A stretch of 64,000 nucleotides of DNA from contig JAFGLY010000166.1 in NCBI GenBank assembly GCA_016927815.1, forward strand, positions 1-64,000, read 5' to 3'. The translations under genes and the position numbers were made by a program. Below are positions 1 through 7,872 of this stretch, piece after piece (position 1 is the stretch's first letter; each line of letters opens with the position of its first letter). The notes beneath the pieces are model-generated. The model made no database searches. It saw only the letters and a list, made by a program, of their open reading frames with translations, and had not been told where the DNA came from. This stretch comes from Deltaproteobacteria bacterium. Lineage in GTDB: Bacteria > Myxococcota_A > UBA796 > JAFGLY01.

Positions 1-870
1 GGCGCGGACGTCTGGGCGAAGCGCGCGCTCTTCCGGGTGGACGGCCCCGAGGGGGAGGACCTGGTCGCCGGCTGTCCGCCCGACGCCTTCAACGTCGAGG
101 GCCAGCGGTGGGACAACCCCGTGTACGACTGGGAGGCATCCGCGGCCACGGGGCACCGGTGGTGGCGGGAGCGCCTTGGGCGTGCGCTTCGGTGCACCGA
201 CGAGATTCGGATGGATCACTTCCGGGGCTTCGTCGAGTTCTACGCCTTCCCCTCGCACCTCACGCCCAGGGAGGGTCGGTGGTACCCGGGCCCGGGCGCC
301 GGGGTTTTCGAGGCGTTCGCCGAGGACCTCGCGACAGCCTCCGGCAGGCGGATCCACACGGAATCTCTGCCCGTCGTGCTCGAGGATCTCGGTGTCATCG
401 GGCCGGACGTGGTCGCGCTGCGCGAGCGGCTCGGCCTGCCGGGCACCAAGGTCCTCCAGTTCGGGTTCGACGGCCAACCCGACAATCCCCACCACCCCGA
501 TGCCATCGAGGGGGATCGGTGGTGTGCCTGCACCGGTACCCACGACCTGCCTCCCGCGGCGGATTGGTACGAGCGTGCGTCGCGAGAGGTTCGCGAGAGG
601 TTCGATGCCTTTGCCCGCAGAGCCGCAGGCGAGACGCCGGCCGGGGCACTGGTCCGGGTCACCCTCGAGACCCCTGCGAGCCTGGCGGTGATCCCGCTCC
701 AGGACCTGATGGGCCTGGGAGGCCGGGCGCGGATCAACGTGCCGGGCACGCGGGAGGGCAACTGGAGGTGGCGGGCACCGCGACCGGATGCGGCCACCCT
801 CGCCTGGTGCCGTGGGCTCAACGCAGCCACCGGGCGCCTGTTGCTCGCGCCTCGGGGAGCGAACGCATAG
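1..870 (+). CDS. malQ: 4-alpha-glucanotransferase (amylomaltase), 3' part only
   Basis: GH77 amylomaltase transfers alpha-1,4-glucan segments between maltodextrins or glycogen in the cytoplasm. The 5' end lies outside the window; the frame is open from base 1 and gives 289 residues. Family landmarks are present: a PPDAF block, the DHFRGF motif with the nucleophile Asp (in-window residue 72), an EDLG block with the acid/base Glu (residue 128), and a GTHD motif with the third catalytic Asp. The usual THDNDT sequence reads THDLPP here, and the segment after DHFRGF resembles the plant/bacterial insertion less than usual, so substrate preference could differ. The next gene starts 25 bp downstream. 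pgi two genes on fits a sugar-phosphate/glycogen context, though co-transcription is only inferred. Confidence 0.9.
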   Translation, partial: GADVWAKRALFRVDGPEGEDLVAGCPPDAFNVEGQRWDNPVYDWEASAATGHRWWRERLGRALRCTDEIRMDHFRGFVEFYAFPSHLTPREGRWYPGPGAGVFEAFAEDLATASGRRIHTESLPVVLEDLGVIGPDVVALRERLGLPGTKVLQFGFDGQPDNPHHPDAIEGDRWCACTGTHDLPPAADWYERASREVRERFDAFARRAAGETPAGALVRVTLETPASLAVIPLQDLMGLGGRARINVPGTREGNWRWRAPRPDAATLAWCRGLNAATGRLLLAPRGANA

Positions 871-895
871 AGGAACCTTCTTGCCGGAGGTTCCG

Positions 896-1471
896 ATGCA
901 ATCCGCAACCCTTCTCATGGGGCTGTCCATGCTCCTGTCCTGCGACCGGATTCCGTGGCTCCCAGGACACGGGCGATCGCAAGGCCCCGACCGCCAGAGC
1001 GAGGTCGTCGACGTGGACTGCTCCACACGGGAGGGCCGCCCTCCCAGGGAGGACTGCGTGAGCAAACGGCTGGCCTGCAGCGACACCGTGAAGAGCACCA
1101 CGGCCGGCGGAACCTCGGTGTACAGCGACGATTTCTACCGCGGCAAGTACTGCCTGCCGTCCTTCGGAGGCTACGACGGCCCCGAGCGGGTCTACCTGCT
1201 GGATCTCCCCCCGCAGACCGAGGCCGAGATCTACCTCGACGGCCAGTGCGCCGACCTCGACCTCTTCGCGTTCCGGTGGGGCTTCGATGGGGCCTGCCCG
1301 GGGACCGCGCACCCCATCTCCGAGTGCGAGGCCGACGCCGGCAACAAGGGGACCGGACACGTCCACGTGGAGACGGTCACACGGGCGGCGACGTACTTCA
1401 TCGTCGTGGACGGGAAGGGGAGTGTCACCGCCCCCTTCGCTGTGACCGTCGAGTGCCGGCCCCGACCCTAG
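896..1471 (+). CDS. Predicted lipoprotein with PPC-like beta domain
   Basis: The gene encodes 191 residues, starting at an ATG behind a GGAGG Shine-Dalgarno. The N-terminus is short and hydrophobic and ends in a lipobox (LLSC, Cys16), so the mature protein should be lipid-anchored. It lacks the usual basic n-region. The mature part is cysteine-rich. It ends in a domain with the rhythm of bacterial pre-peptidase C-terminal (PPC-like) domains: a DLPPQTEAEIYL strand, a DLDLF segment, paired cysteines, and a final TYFIVVDG strand. No catalytic motif was seen. Function is unknown; a cell-surface role is inferred from the lipobox only. Confidence 0.75.
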   Translation: MQSATLLMGLSMLLSCDRIPWLPGHGRSQGPDRQSEVVDVDCSTREGRPPREDCVSKRLACSDTVKSTTAGGTSVYSDDFYRGKYCLPSFGGYDGPERVYLLDLPPQTEAEIYLDGQCADLDLFAFRWGFDGACPGTAHPISECEADAGNKGTGHVHVETVTRAATYFIVVDGKGSVTAPFAVTVECRPRP

Positions 1472-1491
1472 GCCATCAGAGGGGGAGCCTC

Positions 1492-3027
1492 ATGGATCCC
1501 TGGAGCCGGTTCTGCCGCTGGACCCTCCCCGTCCCTGGCACGGGCCTGACGCTCGACCTGTCCGCCATGGAGATGGCGGACCTGGAGCCCTGGAGGAGCG
1601 CCCTCAATCGCGCCCTCGGTGCCATGGCCGACATCGAGGCCGGAGCCATCGCCAACCCGGACGAGGGTCGACAGGTTGGACACTACTGGCTCAGAACCCC
1701 GGATCTCGCCGTGGATGCCCCCTCGAGAGAGGCGATCCGGGCGATGCGCCGGGAGGCCGCCTCGCTCGCGGATCGCCTGCGCCGGGCCTTCGACCCCACG
1801 CACGTGCTCCACCTGGGCATCGGAGGCAGTGCGCTCGGACCCCAACTCCTCGCGGATGCGCTCGAGCCGTCCCTTCCCGGGGGCCGGGTGCACAGGTGCA
1901 ACTACCGGGTGCTCGACAACACCGATCCGGACGGGTTCGAACGCCACCTCGCCGGCGTGGACCCCGACCGCTCGCTGGTGGTGGTGGTGAGCAAGTCGGG
2001 CACCACGGTGGAGACCCGGAATGCGCTCCTCCGGATTCGACGCTTCTATGCGGCAACCGGCACGCCGCTCCCCCCCCGGGCCGTCGCCGTCACCCAGGAG
2101 GGATCGGCGCTCGACGGCCAGGCGCGCCAGGAGGGATGGGCCGGGCGGCTGCCTCTCTGGGACTGGGTGGGCGGCCGGACCAGCGTGACCGGACCCGTGG
2201 GGCTCCTGCCGGCCTGGCTTCTCGGCATCGACGCCGATGCCTTTCTCGCCGGTGCCGCAGCCATGGACGCGGCCACCCGCGAGCCCGTGGACCGCAATCC
2301 GGCGGCCTGGCTCGCCTCGGCGTGGTTCGCCTCCCAGTTGGACCGACCCCGGTCCATGGTGGTGCTTCCCTACGCCGACCGACTCGCCCTGTTCCCCCGG
2401 TACCTCCAGCAGCTCGTGATGGAGTCCCTGGGCAAGCGGAACGATCGGAAGGGCCTGGAGATCCGGGCGGGCTTGACGGTCTACGGCAACAAGGGGTCCA
2501 CCGACCAGCACGCATTCGTGCAGCAGTTGAGGGACGGCCCCGACGATTTCTTCGTCACGTTCGTCCAGGTCTTCCGTCCCGGAGGTCCAGATCCGGCGCT
2601 CCACGGCGAGGAGACGGCAGGCGACGCGCTCGCGGCGTGTCTCGCGGGCACGCGTCGGGCCCTGTCGGCCGATCGGAAGCGCAGCCTCACGATCACGCTC
2701 GACACGCTCGACGCCGCGACCTTGGGGGCACTCGTCGCCCTCTACGAACGCACCGTGGGCATCTACGCCGAGTGCATCGATGTCAACGCCTACCACCAGC
2801 CGGGCGTGGAGGCGGGCAAGACCGCCATGGCGGCCATCCTGGCGGCCCAGGCCGACCTCCTGGCCGTGCTCACCCAGCCGGCCACCGCGCTCGACCTGGC
2901 GGAACGAGCGGGCGTGGACCCGGTGGAGGCGTGGCGCATCCTCGTGCGTCTCGCCACGGCCGGGAACCGGGGCGTCGTGCGCCACCCCGGCCGGGACTGC
3001 GCGGAGGATCGGTTCTCGAGGGGGTAG
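1492..3027 (+). CDS. pgi: Glucose-6-phosphate isomerase
   Basis: Interconverts glucose 6-phosphate and fructose 6-phosphate in glycolysis/gluconeogenesis, in the cytoplasm. The ATG at 1492 follows a GGGGGAG ribosome site and gives 511 residues. SIS-domain phosphate-binding motifs are clear: GIGGSALGP, VVSKSGTTVET, and the two PGI signatures WDWVGGRTSVTG and GNKGSTDQHAFVQQ. A C-terminal extension of about 50 residues looks like a small helical domain (LDLAERAGVDPVEAWRILVRL), as in the PGI type of cyanobacteria and many environmental bacteria. The TAG stop is followed directly by a degenerate heptamer repeat. malQ upstream suggests a carbohydrate neighbourhood. Confidence 0.95.
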   Translation: MDPWSRFCRWTLPVPGTGLTLDLSAMEMADLEPWRSALNRALGAMADIEAGAIANPDEGRQVGHYWLRTPDLAVDAPSREAIRAMRREAASLADRLRRAFDPTHVLHLGIGGSALGPQLLADALEPSLPGGRVHRCNYRVLDNTDPDGFERHLAGVDPDRSLVVVVSKSGTTVETRNALLRIRRFYAATGTPLPPRAVAVTQEGSALDGQARQEGWAGRLPLWDWVGGRTSVTGPVGLLPAWLLGIDADAFLAGAAAMDAATREPVDRNPAAWLASAWFASQLDRPRSMVVLPYADRLALFPRYLQQLVMESLGKRNDRKGLEIRAGLTVYGNKGSTDQHAFVQQLRDGPDDFFVTFVQVFRPGGPDPALHGEETAGDALAACLAGTRRALSADRKRSLTITLDTLDAATLGALVALYERTVGIYAECIDVNAYHQPGVEAGKTAMAAILAAQADLLAVLTQPATALDLAERAGVDPVEAWRILVRLATAGNRGVVRHPGRDCAEDRFSRG

Positions 3028-3054
3028 GAGGCTGCAGGCTGTGGGCTGTAGGGG
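3028..3054 (+). repeat. Degenerate GTAGGCT heptamer repeat directly after pgi stop
   Basis: Immediately after the pgi TAG stop, the sequence reads as four degenerate 7-bp units (GAGGCT, GCAGGCT, GTGGGCT, GTAGGGG). This is the same unit as the longer array after pal, in the opposite orientation, and the short copy after the dienoyl-CoA reductase at 40517. Function unknown. Confidence 0.6.
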
Positions 3055-3055
3055 C

Positions 3056-3219
3056 GAGCACAAAGGAGCCGCACCTTCCGCAGGGTACGCAGGATGCCGG
3101 CGAGGACCTTCCCCGTCTCGATGCACCCGGCCCCAGGCGAAGGCGACGTCGAGGAAGTGCAGGTCTTCGGCTTCGGAGCTAAGGGCGCACCCTTCGACGA
3201 GCTCCCGTACCGGGAGAGC
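3056..3219 (-). pseudogene. Possible remnant of a four-helix-bundle (S23/Avd-like) protein gene
   Basis: This 164-bp spacer between two inverted heptamer arrays has no intact gene. On the minus strand one frame reads EAEDLHFLDVAFAWGRVH. The next frame continues as IETGKVLAGILRTLRK, which resembles the last helix of the small four-helix-bundle family (typically EVGRMLxxLxRSL). Together they look like the C-terminal third of such a gene broken by a frameshift, with everything upstream lost at the repeat. This is a by-eye resemblance over about 34 residues and could be chance. A profile search on the joined frames would decide it. Confidence 0.3.
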
Positions 3220-3221
3220 CC

Positions 3222-3292
3222 CGTCCCTACAGTCTACCGTCTCCCTACAGTCTACAGTCTACAGCCTACAGTCTACGGCCTACAGCCTACTA
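3222..3292 (-). repeat. Tandem GTAGRCT heptamer array at the pal stop codon
   Basis: Read on the minus strand, the array starts at the pal TAG stop and runs as about eight 7-bp units alternating GTAGGCT, GTAGGCC and GTAGACT. A GTAGGGA/GACG interruption lies near the far end. The unit length and the absence of unique spacers rule out a CRISPR. It is the cleanest of three copies in the window. Confidence 0.85.
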
Positions 3293-3820
3293 CTCCGTCG
3301 TGCCCTGCACGTTGGAGGAGGCCCAGGTGATTCGGAACTCGGCACGCCGGTTCTGGGCCCAGGCGATCTCCGTGTTGGACCGGTCCAGCGGGCGCTCCTC
3401 TCCGAACGAGACGGCGGTCAGGCGACCGGGGGCCACACCCTGGGCCACCAGGTACTTGTAGACGGCGTCCGCGCGACGTTGACCCAGGGCCAGGTTGTAC
3501 TCGGTGGTGCCCCGGTCGTCGGCGTGCCCCTGGATCTCGACCTTCACGTCGGCGTACGTCCCCATGATCCCGGCGTTGTCCCGGAGGGCGTCCCGGCCGG
3601 GATCGGTGAGGTCGGCCGAGTCGAAATCGAAGAACACACGCCCGAAGTTGGTGGCCATGTCCTGGACGTGCTGGGGGACCTCCGCCCGCACGGCCGTCAC
3701 CTCGCCTGCCTCCCCCGCGGGAAGCGGACTGGGCAACACATCCTCGGGAGGCTTCTTCTTGCACGCACCCAAGGAGAGAGTGAAGGCGAGCACGACGGTC
3801 ACGATCAGGCGGGGCTTCAT
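3290..3820 (-). CDS. pal: Peptidoglycan-associated lipoprotein (Pal/OmpA family)
   Basis: Outer-membrane lipoprotein that tethers the membrane to peptidoglycan as part of the Tol-Pal system. It has 176 residues. A basic/hydrophobic signal peptide ends in LGAC with the lipidated Cys20, followed by a Lys/Pro-rich linker. The OmpA-like domain covers roughly residues 55-170: VFFDFDSADL at its start, EIQGHADDRGTTEYN in the middle, and the peptidoglycan-binding helix with LALGQRRADAVYKYL. No tolB, tolA or other tol gene is adjacent, unlike the usual tol-pal operon, so it may be a stand-alone paralogue. The last codons run straight into a heptamer repeat array. Confidence 0.9.
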   Translation of the reverse strand: MKPRLIVTVVLAFTLSLGACKKKPPEDVLPSPLPAGEAGEVTAVRAEVPQHVQDMATNFGRVFFDFDSADLTDPGRDALRDNAGIMGTYADVKVEIQGHADDRGTTEYNLALGQRRADAVYKYLVAQGVAPGRLTAVSFGEERPLDRSNTEIAWAQNRRAEFRITWASSNVQGTTE

Positions 3821-3892
3821 GGGAACTCCATCGTCGGGTTAGGGTCCCGGCTGCCGGACCGGAGGGTCGGCAGTGGATCTGAGGGAAGGTAG

Positions 3893-4945
3893 ATGGTGGT
3901 AACCCTCGCTTCGAGCGCGTCAACACCGGAGGAGGCCCTCGCAGTCCACGGCCTCGGCCACCTGCCCAGCCGGCTCCTGGCCGGCTCGGGCCTGGTCAAC
4001 CGCACCTGGTCCGTGGGTGAGCCTCCCCGGTTCGCGCTCCAGAACGTGAACGCCCTCTTCCCACCCGGCACCCACGCCCGCGTGGCGGCCGTCACCGACC
4101 ACCTCGCCGCACGTGGCCTGTGTACGCCGCGACTGGTCCGCGCTCCGGGCGGAGCGCCGGTGCTTCCGGGCCCTGACGGAACCTCCTGGCGCCTGCTCAC
4201 CTGGGTGGAGGGCACGACCTTTGACCGGGTACCCGGTCCGGCCCACGCTCGGAGTGCCGCGACCCTGGTGGCGCGCTTCCATGCGGCCCTGTCCGACGTG
4301 CCCTGCGATCTCACCCCGCTTCGCCCCTGGGCCCACGACACCACGCTCCACATGCAGCACCTCCAAGAGGCCGTGGACGGATGCGGCGGCCACAGGCTGG
4401 CCGAGGACATACGGGCCACGGGAGCCGAGATCCTCGCCGCCTGGGACCGGATCCGGTTCCCCTGGCCGTCCTTGCCGATGCGGCCCTCCCACGGTGACCT
4501 CAAGATCTCCAACGTCCGCTTCGATCCCAAGGGACGGGAGGCGGTCTGCCTCATCGACCTGGACACGCTCGGACGCCTGCCGCTGCCTCTCGAACTGGGG
4601 GACGCGCTCCGTTCCTGGTGCAACACCGGGGGTGAGGACGCCCGGAGCGTCCTGTTCGACCGATCCATCTTCGAGGCTGCCATCGAGGGCTACCTGTCGG
4701 CCGCGCCGGTCGTGGAACCCGCCGAACGCCAACTCCTGCCCGCAGGGATCTCGAGGATCGCGCTGGAGCTCTCCGCTCGCTTCTGCGCGGATGCCCTCTA
4801 CGAAACCTACTTCGCATGGGACCCGGCCCGTGCCGAGGGGCCGGGGGAGCACCACCTCCTGCGGGCCCGGGGCCAGCTTGCACTGGCCCTCCAGATCGAG
4901 CGGAGGGCCGGTGTGCTGGAGGCCTGGATCCGGACCCTCGCGTGA
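3893..4945 (+). CDS. APH-family phosphotransferase (NahK-like sugar kinase?)
   Basis: The 350-residue kinase-fold protein starts at an ATG behind GAAGG. The catalytic loop reads HGDLKISN (residues 200-207, Asp202 as base), followed by the metal-binding IDLDT (Asp222/224), the hallmarks of the aminoglycoside phosphotransferase superfamily. N-terminal residues 30-55 have a GSGLVNRTW turn and a FALQNVN strand, as in N-acetylhexosamine 1-kinases and related desalting-type kinases. A sugar-1-kinase role is therefore plausible, but the substrate cannot be read from sequence. It is divergent from pal (72 bp between starts) and followed by a GC-rich inverted repeat. Confidence 0.75.
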   Translation: MVVTLASSASTPEEALAVHGLGHLPSRLLAGSGLVNRTWSVGEPPRFALQNVNALFPPGTHARVAAVTDHLAARGLCTPRLVRAPGGAPVLPGPDGTSWRLLTWVEGTTFDRVPGPAHARSAATLVARFHAALSDVPCDLTPLRPWAHDTTLHMQHLQEAVDGCGGHRLAEDIRATGAEILAAWDRIRFPWPSLPMRPSHGDLKISNVRFDPKGREAVCLIDLDTLGRLPLPLELGDALRSWCNTGGEDARSVLFDRSIFEAAIEGYLSAAPVVEPAERQLLPAGISRIALELSARFCADALYETYFAWDPARAEGPGEHHLLRARGQLALALQIERRAGVLEAWIRTLA

Positions 4946-4962
4946 GGAGCGGAGCGCACGAG

Positions 4963-4988
4963 GGCCCCGTGCGGGGGCATGCGGGGCC
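4963..4988 (+). terminator. GC-rich inverted repeat, possible terminator stem
   Basis: A 7-bp perfect stem (GGCCCCG / CGGGGCC) with a 12-nt loop lies 18 bp after the kinase stop. No T-run follows, so it would be a weak intrinsic terminator at best. It also lies just upstream of the tldD leader. Confidence 0.3.
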
Positions 4989-5077
4989 ACGGGTGCGGGT
5001 TTCCCCAGGACCCTGCCGGTGCTACACCCTTCGGGAGGTGGAATTCCCTTCTGCCTTCCGGAACGAGGAGCACGCCT

Positions 5078-6535
5078 TTGGAGCGCCTCATCCGCGACGT
5101 ACCCCTACCGTCCGACCGCTCGCCCTCCGGGTACTTCGAGCGCTTCGGAGTGGACGGAGCGATCCTCGCTTCCGTGCTCGACGCCGCCCTCTCTCGCGGT
5201 GCGGACGACGCAGACCTGTTCTTCGAGCACGCCGTCGCGACCCGCCTCTCTGTGTCGGACGGAGCCGTCAACCGGGCCAGCACCTCCGTGGACCTCGGTC
5301 TGGGGGTGCGCGTCGTGGTGGGGGACCAGGTGGGGTACGCCTTCACCGAGGTGCTGGAGCCAGAGACCATGCGCGAGGCCGCACGGATCGCCTCGGGCAT
5401 CGCCGTCTCCTCCAGCCCGAGGATCCGGGCGCCGTTCGCGGTGCGGGCGCCACTGGACCTCTACCCTGCGAACCGCCGCTGGGATGCCGAGGGCATGGAG
5501 GCACGGGTGCCGCTCGTGCGCGGTTGGGAGGAGGAGGCCTTCGCGCGGGATCCACGCGTGGTCAAGGTCCAGATCTCCCTGCTGGACACCGAGCGCGTCC
5601 TCCTCGTGGTGCGGCCGGACGGGCGCGTGGTCCAGGATCACCAGCCCATGACGGTCGCTTCCATCTCCTGTACCGCCGAAGAGGGAGGAAGGAGAGAAAC
5701 ATCCTCCTCAAACGTCGCATCCCGCTCGGGTCGGGAGTTCTGGGACGACCCGACCCCCGGCCGGGAGATGGTCGAAAAGGCGGTGGACCAGACCACCTTC
5801 CTGCTCTCCGCCGGGTCTCCTCCCGCTGGGGAGATGCCCGTGGTGCTCGGCGCCGGACCCAGCGGCATCCTGCTGCACGAGGCCATCGGTCACGGCATGG
5901 AGGCGGACTTCGTGCGCAAGGGCACGAGCCTGTACGGCAGCCGGGTCGGCACCCGGATCGCAAGCGAGCACGTCACCATCGTCGACGACGGCACGCTGCC
6001 CCACAGCAGGGGGTCCATCGGCGTGGACGACGAGGGCAACCTCCCCCAGCGCACGGTGCTCGTCGAGAACGGCGTGCTCAAAGGATTTCTCCACGACGAG
6101 ATCTCGGCCCGGCACTTCGGCGTGGCCCCCACCGGGTCCGGCCGGCGGGAGGGGTTCCGCCACCCCCCCCTGCCACGCATGCGCGTCACCTTCATGGAGG
6201 GCGGACCCGACGACCCCAGGGAGATCGTGGCCGGCGTCCGGCGCGGAATCTACTGTGCCACGTTCGGCAACGGGCAGGTCCAGATCGGGGCGGGCGACTT
6301 CGCCTTCTACATGCGGACCGGGTGGCTCATCGAGGACGGGCGCCTCACCCGACCCCTCAAGGACGCCAACCTGGTGGGCAACGGACCCATGGCCCTGGAG
6401 CGCATCACGCGCGTGGGAAACGACCTCCTGCTCGACAGCGGAGGGTGGACGTGCGGCAAGCAGGGCCAGGGCGTGCCGGTCAGCCACGGCATTCCCACGG
6501 TGCTGGTGTCTTCGCTGGTGGTGGGGGGCGCATGA
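5078..6535 (+). CDS. tldD: Metalloprotease TldD
   Basis: Catalytic subunit of the TldD/TldE heterodimer, a zinc protease that trims unfolded or modified peptides (CcdA degradation and microcin B17 maturation in E. coli). I chose a TTG start at 5078, behind GAGGAG, because it gives 485 residues, close to the usual length of about 480. The frame is open further upstream to 4979, but without a ribosome site. The zinc motif HExxxH is present as HEAIGH at residues 267-272. The C-terminal half carries the family's GSGRREGFRH and DGGW-like blocks. The stop overlaps the start of tldE by 4 bp (ATGA). Confidence 0.93.
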   Translation: MERLIRDVPLPSDRSPSGYFERFGVDGAILASVLDAALSRGADDADLFFEHAVATRLSVSDGAVNRASTSVDLGLGVRVVVGDQVGYAFTEVLEPETMREAARIASGIAVSSSPRIRAPFAVRAPLDLYPANRRWDAEGMEARVPLVRGWEEEAFARDPRVVKVQISLLDTERVLLVVRPDGRVVQDHQPMTVASISCTAEEGGRRETSSSNVASRSGREFWDDPTPGREMVEKAVDQTTFLLSAGSPPAGEMPVVLGAGPSGILLHEAIGHGMEADFVRKGTSLYGSRVGTRIASEHVTIVDDGTLPHSRGSIGVDDEGNLPQRTVLVENGVLKGFLHDEISARHFGVAPTGSGRREGFRHPPLPRMRVTFMEGGPDDPREIVAGVRRGIYCATFGNGQVQIGAGDFAFYMRTGWLIEDGRLTRPLKDANLVGNGPMALERITRVGNDLLLDSGGWTCGKQGQGVPVSHGIPTVLVSSLVVGGA

Positions 6536-7872
6536 ACGGATCCACCGCCCGCCTCCTGGCGCTGGCCCACAAGGGGGTGGCCCATGCCCACGAGGCCGGC
6601 GCCGACCAGGTGGCGGTCACGGTGATCGCATCCACGTTCGTGGACCTCGCCCAGCGGGACGGGCGCCTGGAGCAGGTGAGCGAGTCCCGGTCCCTTTCCC
6701 TTTCGGTCCGCCTCCTGGTCGCGGATCGCTCCTCCACGCACGCCACCTCGGACCTCCGACCGCAAGCGTTGTCCGCGTTCCTGAGGCGGGCGGTGGAGGT
6801 CACCCGCTGCCTGGAGCCCGATCCGGATCGGGCCCTGCCTCCCAAGGAGGCCTGCGGGGTCGCGGAGGGCGTGGACCTGGATCTCGTCGATCCGGCGCGC
6901 GTGACGCTTGCCTTCGAGACGCGACGGGACCGGGTGGCCCGCCTCGAGAAGGAGGTACGAATCGCCGAGGATCGTGTGCCGATGCGATCCTGCACGGCCT
7001 GGTGGAGCGACGGATCCAAGTCCTCGGCCACGGTCTTCTCCAACGGGTTCGAGGGCACGCGGGAGGCCTCCACCGTCGGCGCGGCCGTCTCGATCTCCGT
7101 GGAGGACAAAGAGGGGCGCCTGCCCGAGGCGTCGTCCTCCTACGGATGCACACACCTTCCGGAACTGCCCTCGGAGAGGCAGATCGCGCGGGAGGCGTGG
7201 GAACGGGTGACCGCCCGACTCGGCAGTCGCCCGGCTGCGAGCGGGCGGTACCCGCTCCTGGTCGATCGCCGGGTGGCCGGTCGCCTCCTCGAGGTCCTGA
7301 CCGGGCCGCTGTCTGGAACGGCTCTGCACTTCGGACGATCCTGCCTGTCGAGCCGGCTCGGCGAGCGTATCGGACCGGAAGGCCTCCACCTCTGGGACGA
7401 TCCCCTGGTCCCAAGGGGCCTGGGTTCCCAGACCTACGACGCCGACGGGTTCCCCGCGGTCCGGCGCGCCATCCTGGAGGACGGCGTCCTCCGGACCTTT
7501 TTCCTGGGCCAGTACCATGCCCGTCGACTCGGCATGGATCCGACCACGGCCGCACCCTCGAACGTGGTGCTTCCCCCCGGGCCCCGCTCGGTGGCCGAGA
7601 TCGCCGCGGACCTGCCTCGGGCCATCTACGTGGAGTCCTTCCTGGGCGGAAGCACCAACACCACCACTGGAGACTTCTCCTTCGGCATTCGGGGCGCGCT
7701 CCTCTCCCACGGGTGCGTCGTGCACCCGGTCGGCGAGATGAACGTGGCCGGGAACCTCCTGAACCTGCTGCCGCGGTTTCTGGAGGCGGCCGACGACCCC
7801 TGGACCTTCGGAGCCTGGCGCGTACCCACGCTCTGCTTCGACGACCTATCCTTCAGCGGCTCGAGCGCATGA
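6532..7872 (+). CDS. tldE: TldE/PmbA partner subunit
   Basis: 446 residues; ATG overlaps the tldD stop. TldE (PmbA) lacks the zinc motif and pairs with TldD to form the proteolytic chamber. There is no HExxxH here, as expected. Family features include the N-terminal ADQVAVTVIAS strand with the QVSESRSLSLSVR block, and the conserved C-terminal GSTNTTTGDFSFGIRG and NVAGNLLNLL segments. No candidate RiPP precursor or microcin gene lies nearby, so a general quality-control role is the default assumption. It is translationally coupled on both sides. Confidence 0.93.
   Translation: MNGSTARLLALAHKGVAHAHEAGADQVAVTVIASTFVDLAQRDGRLEQVSESRSLSLSVRLLVADRSSTHATSDLRPQALSAFLRRAVEVTRCLEPDPDRALPPKEACGVAEGVDLDLVDPARVTLAFETRRDRVARLEKEVRIAEDRVPMRSCTAWWSDGSKSSATVFSNGFEGTREASTVGAAVSISVEDKEGRLPEASSSYGCTHLPELPSERQIAREAWERVTARLGSRPAASGRYPLLVDRRVAGRLLEVLTGPLSGTALHFGRSCLSSRLGERIGPEGLHLWDDPLVPRGLGSQTYDADGFPAVRRAILEDGVLRTFFLGQYHARRLGMDPTTAAPSNVVLPPGPRSVAEIAADLPRAIYVESFLGGSTNTTTGDFSFGIRGALLSHGCVVHPVGEMNVAGNLLNLLPRFLEAADDPWTFGAWRVPTLCFDDLSFSGSSA

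Noticed and set aside
955-1491. Open frame extending upstream of pgi through the lipoprotein gene
   Set aside because: The lipoprotein reading frame has a lipobox and ribosome site, whereas the upstream part of the pgi frame is Arg/Pro-rich and has no domain.
3222-3292. Tandem repeat considered as a CRISPR array
   Set aside because: Units are 7 bp with no unique spacers, and no cas gene is nearby.
4979-5077. Longer tldD start upstream at ATG 4979
   Set aside because: No ribosome site; the extra residues are Gly/Pro-rich and outside the family length, whereas TTG 5078 has GAGGAG.
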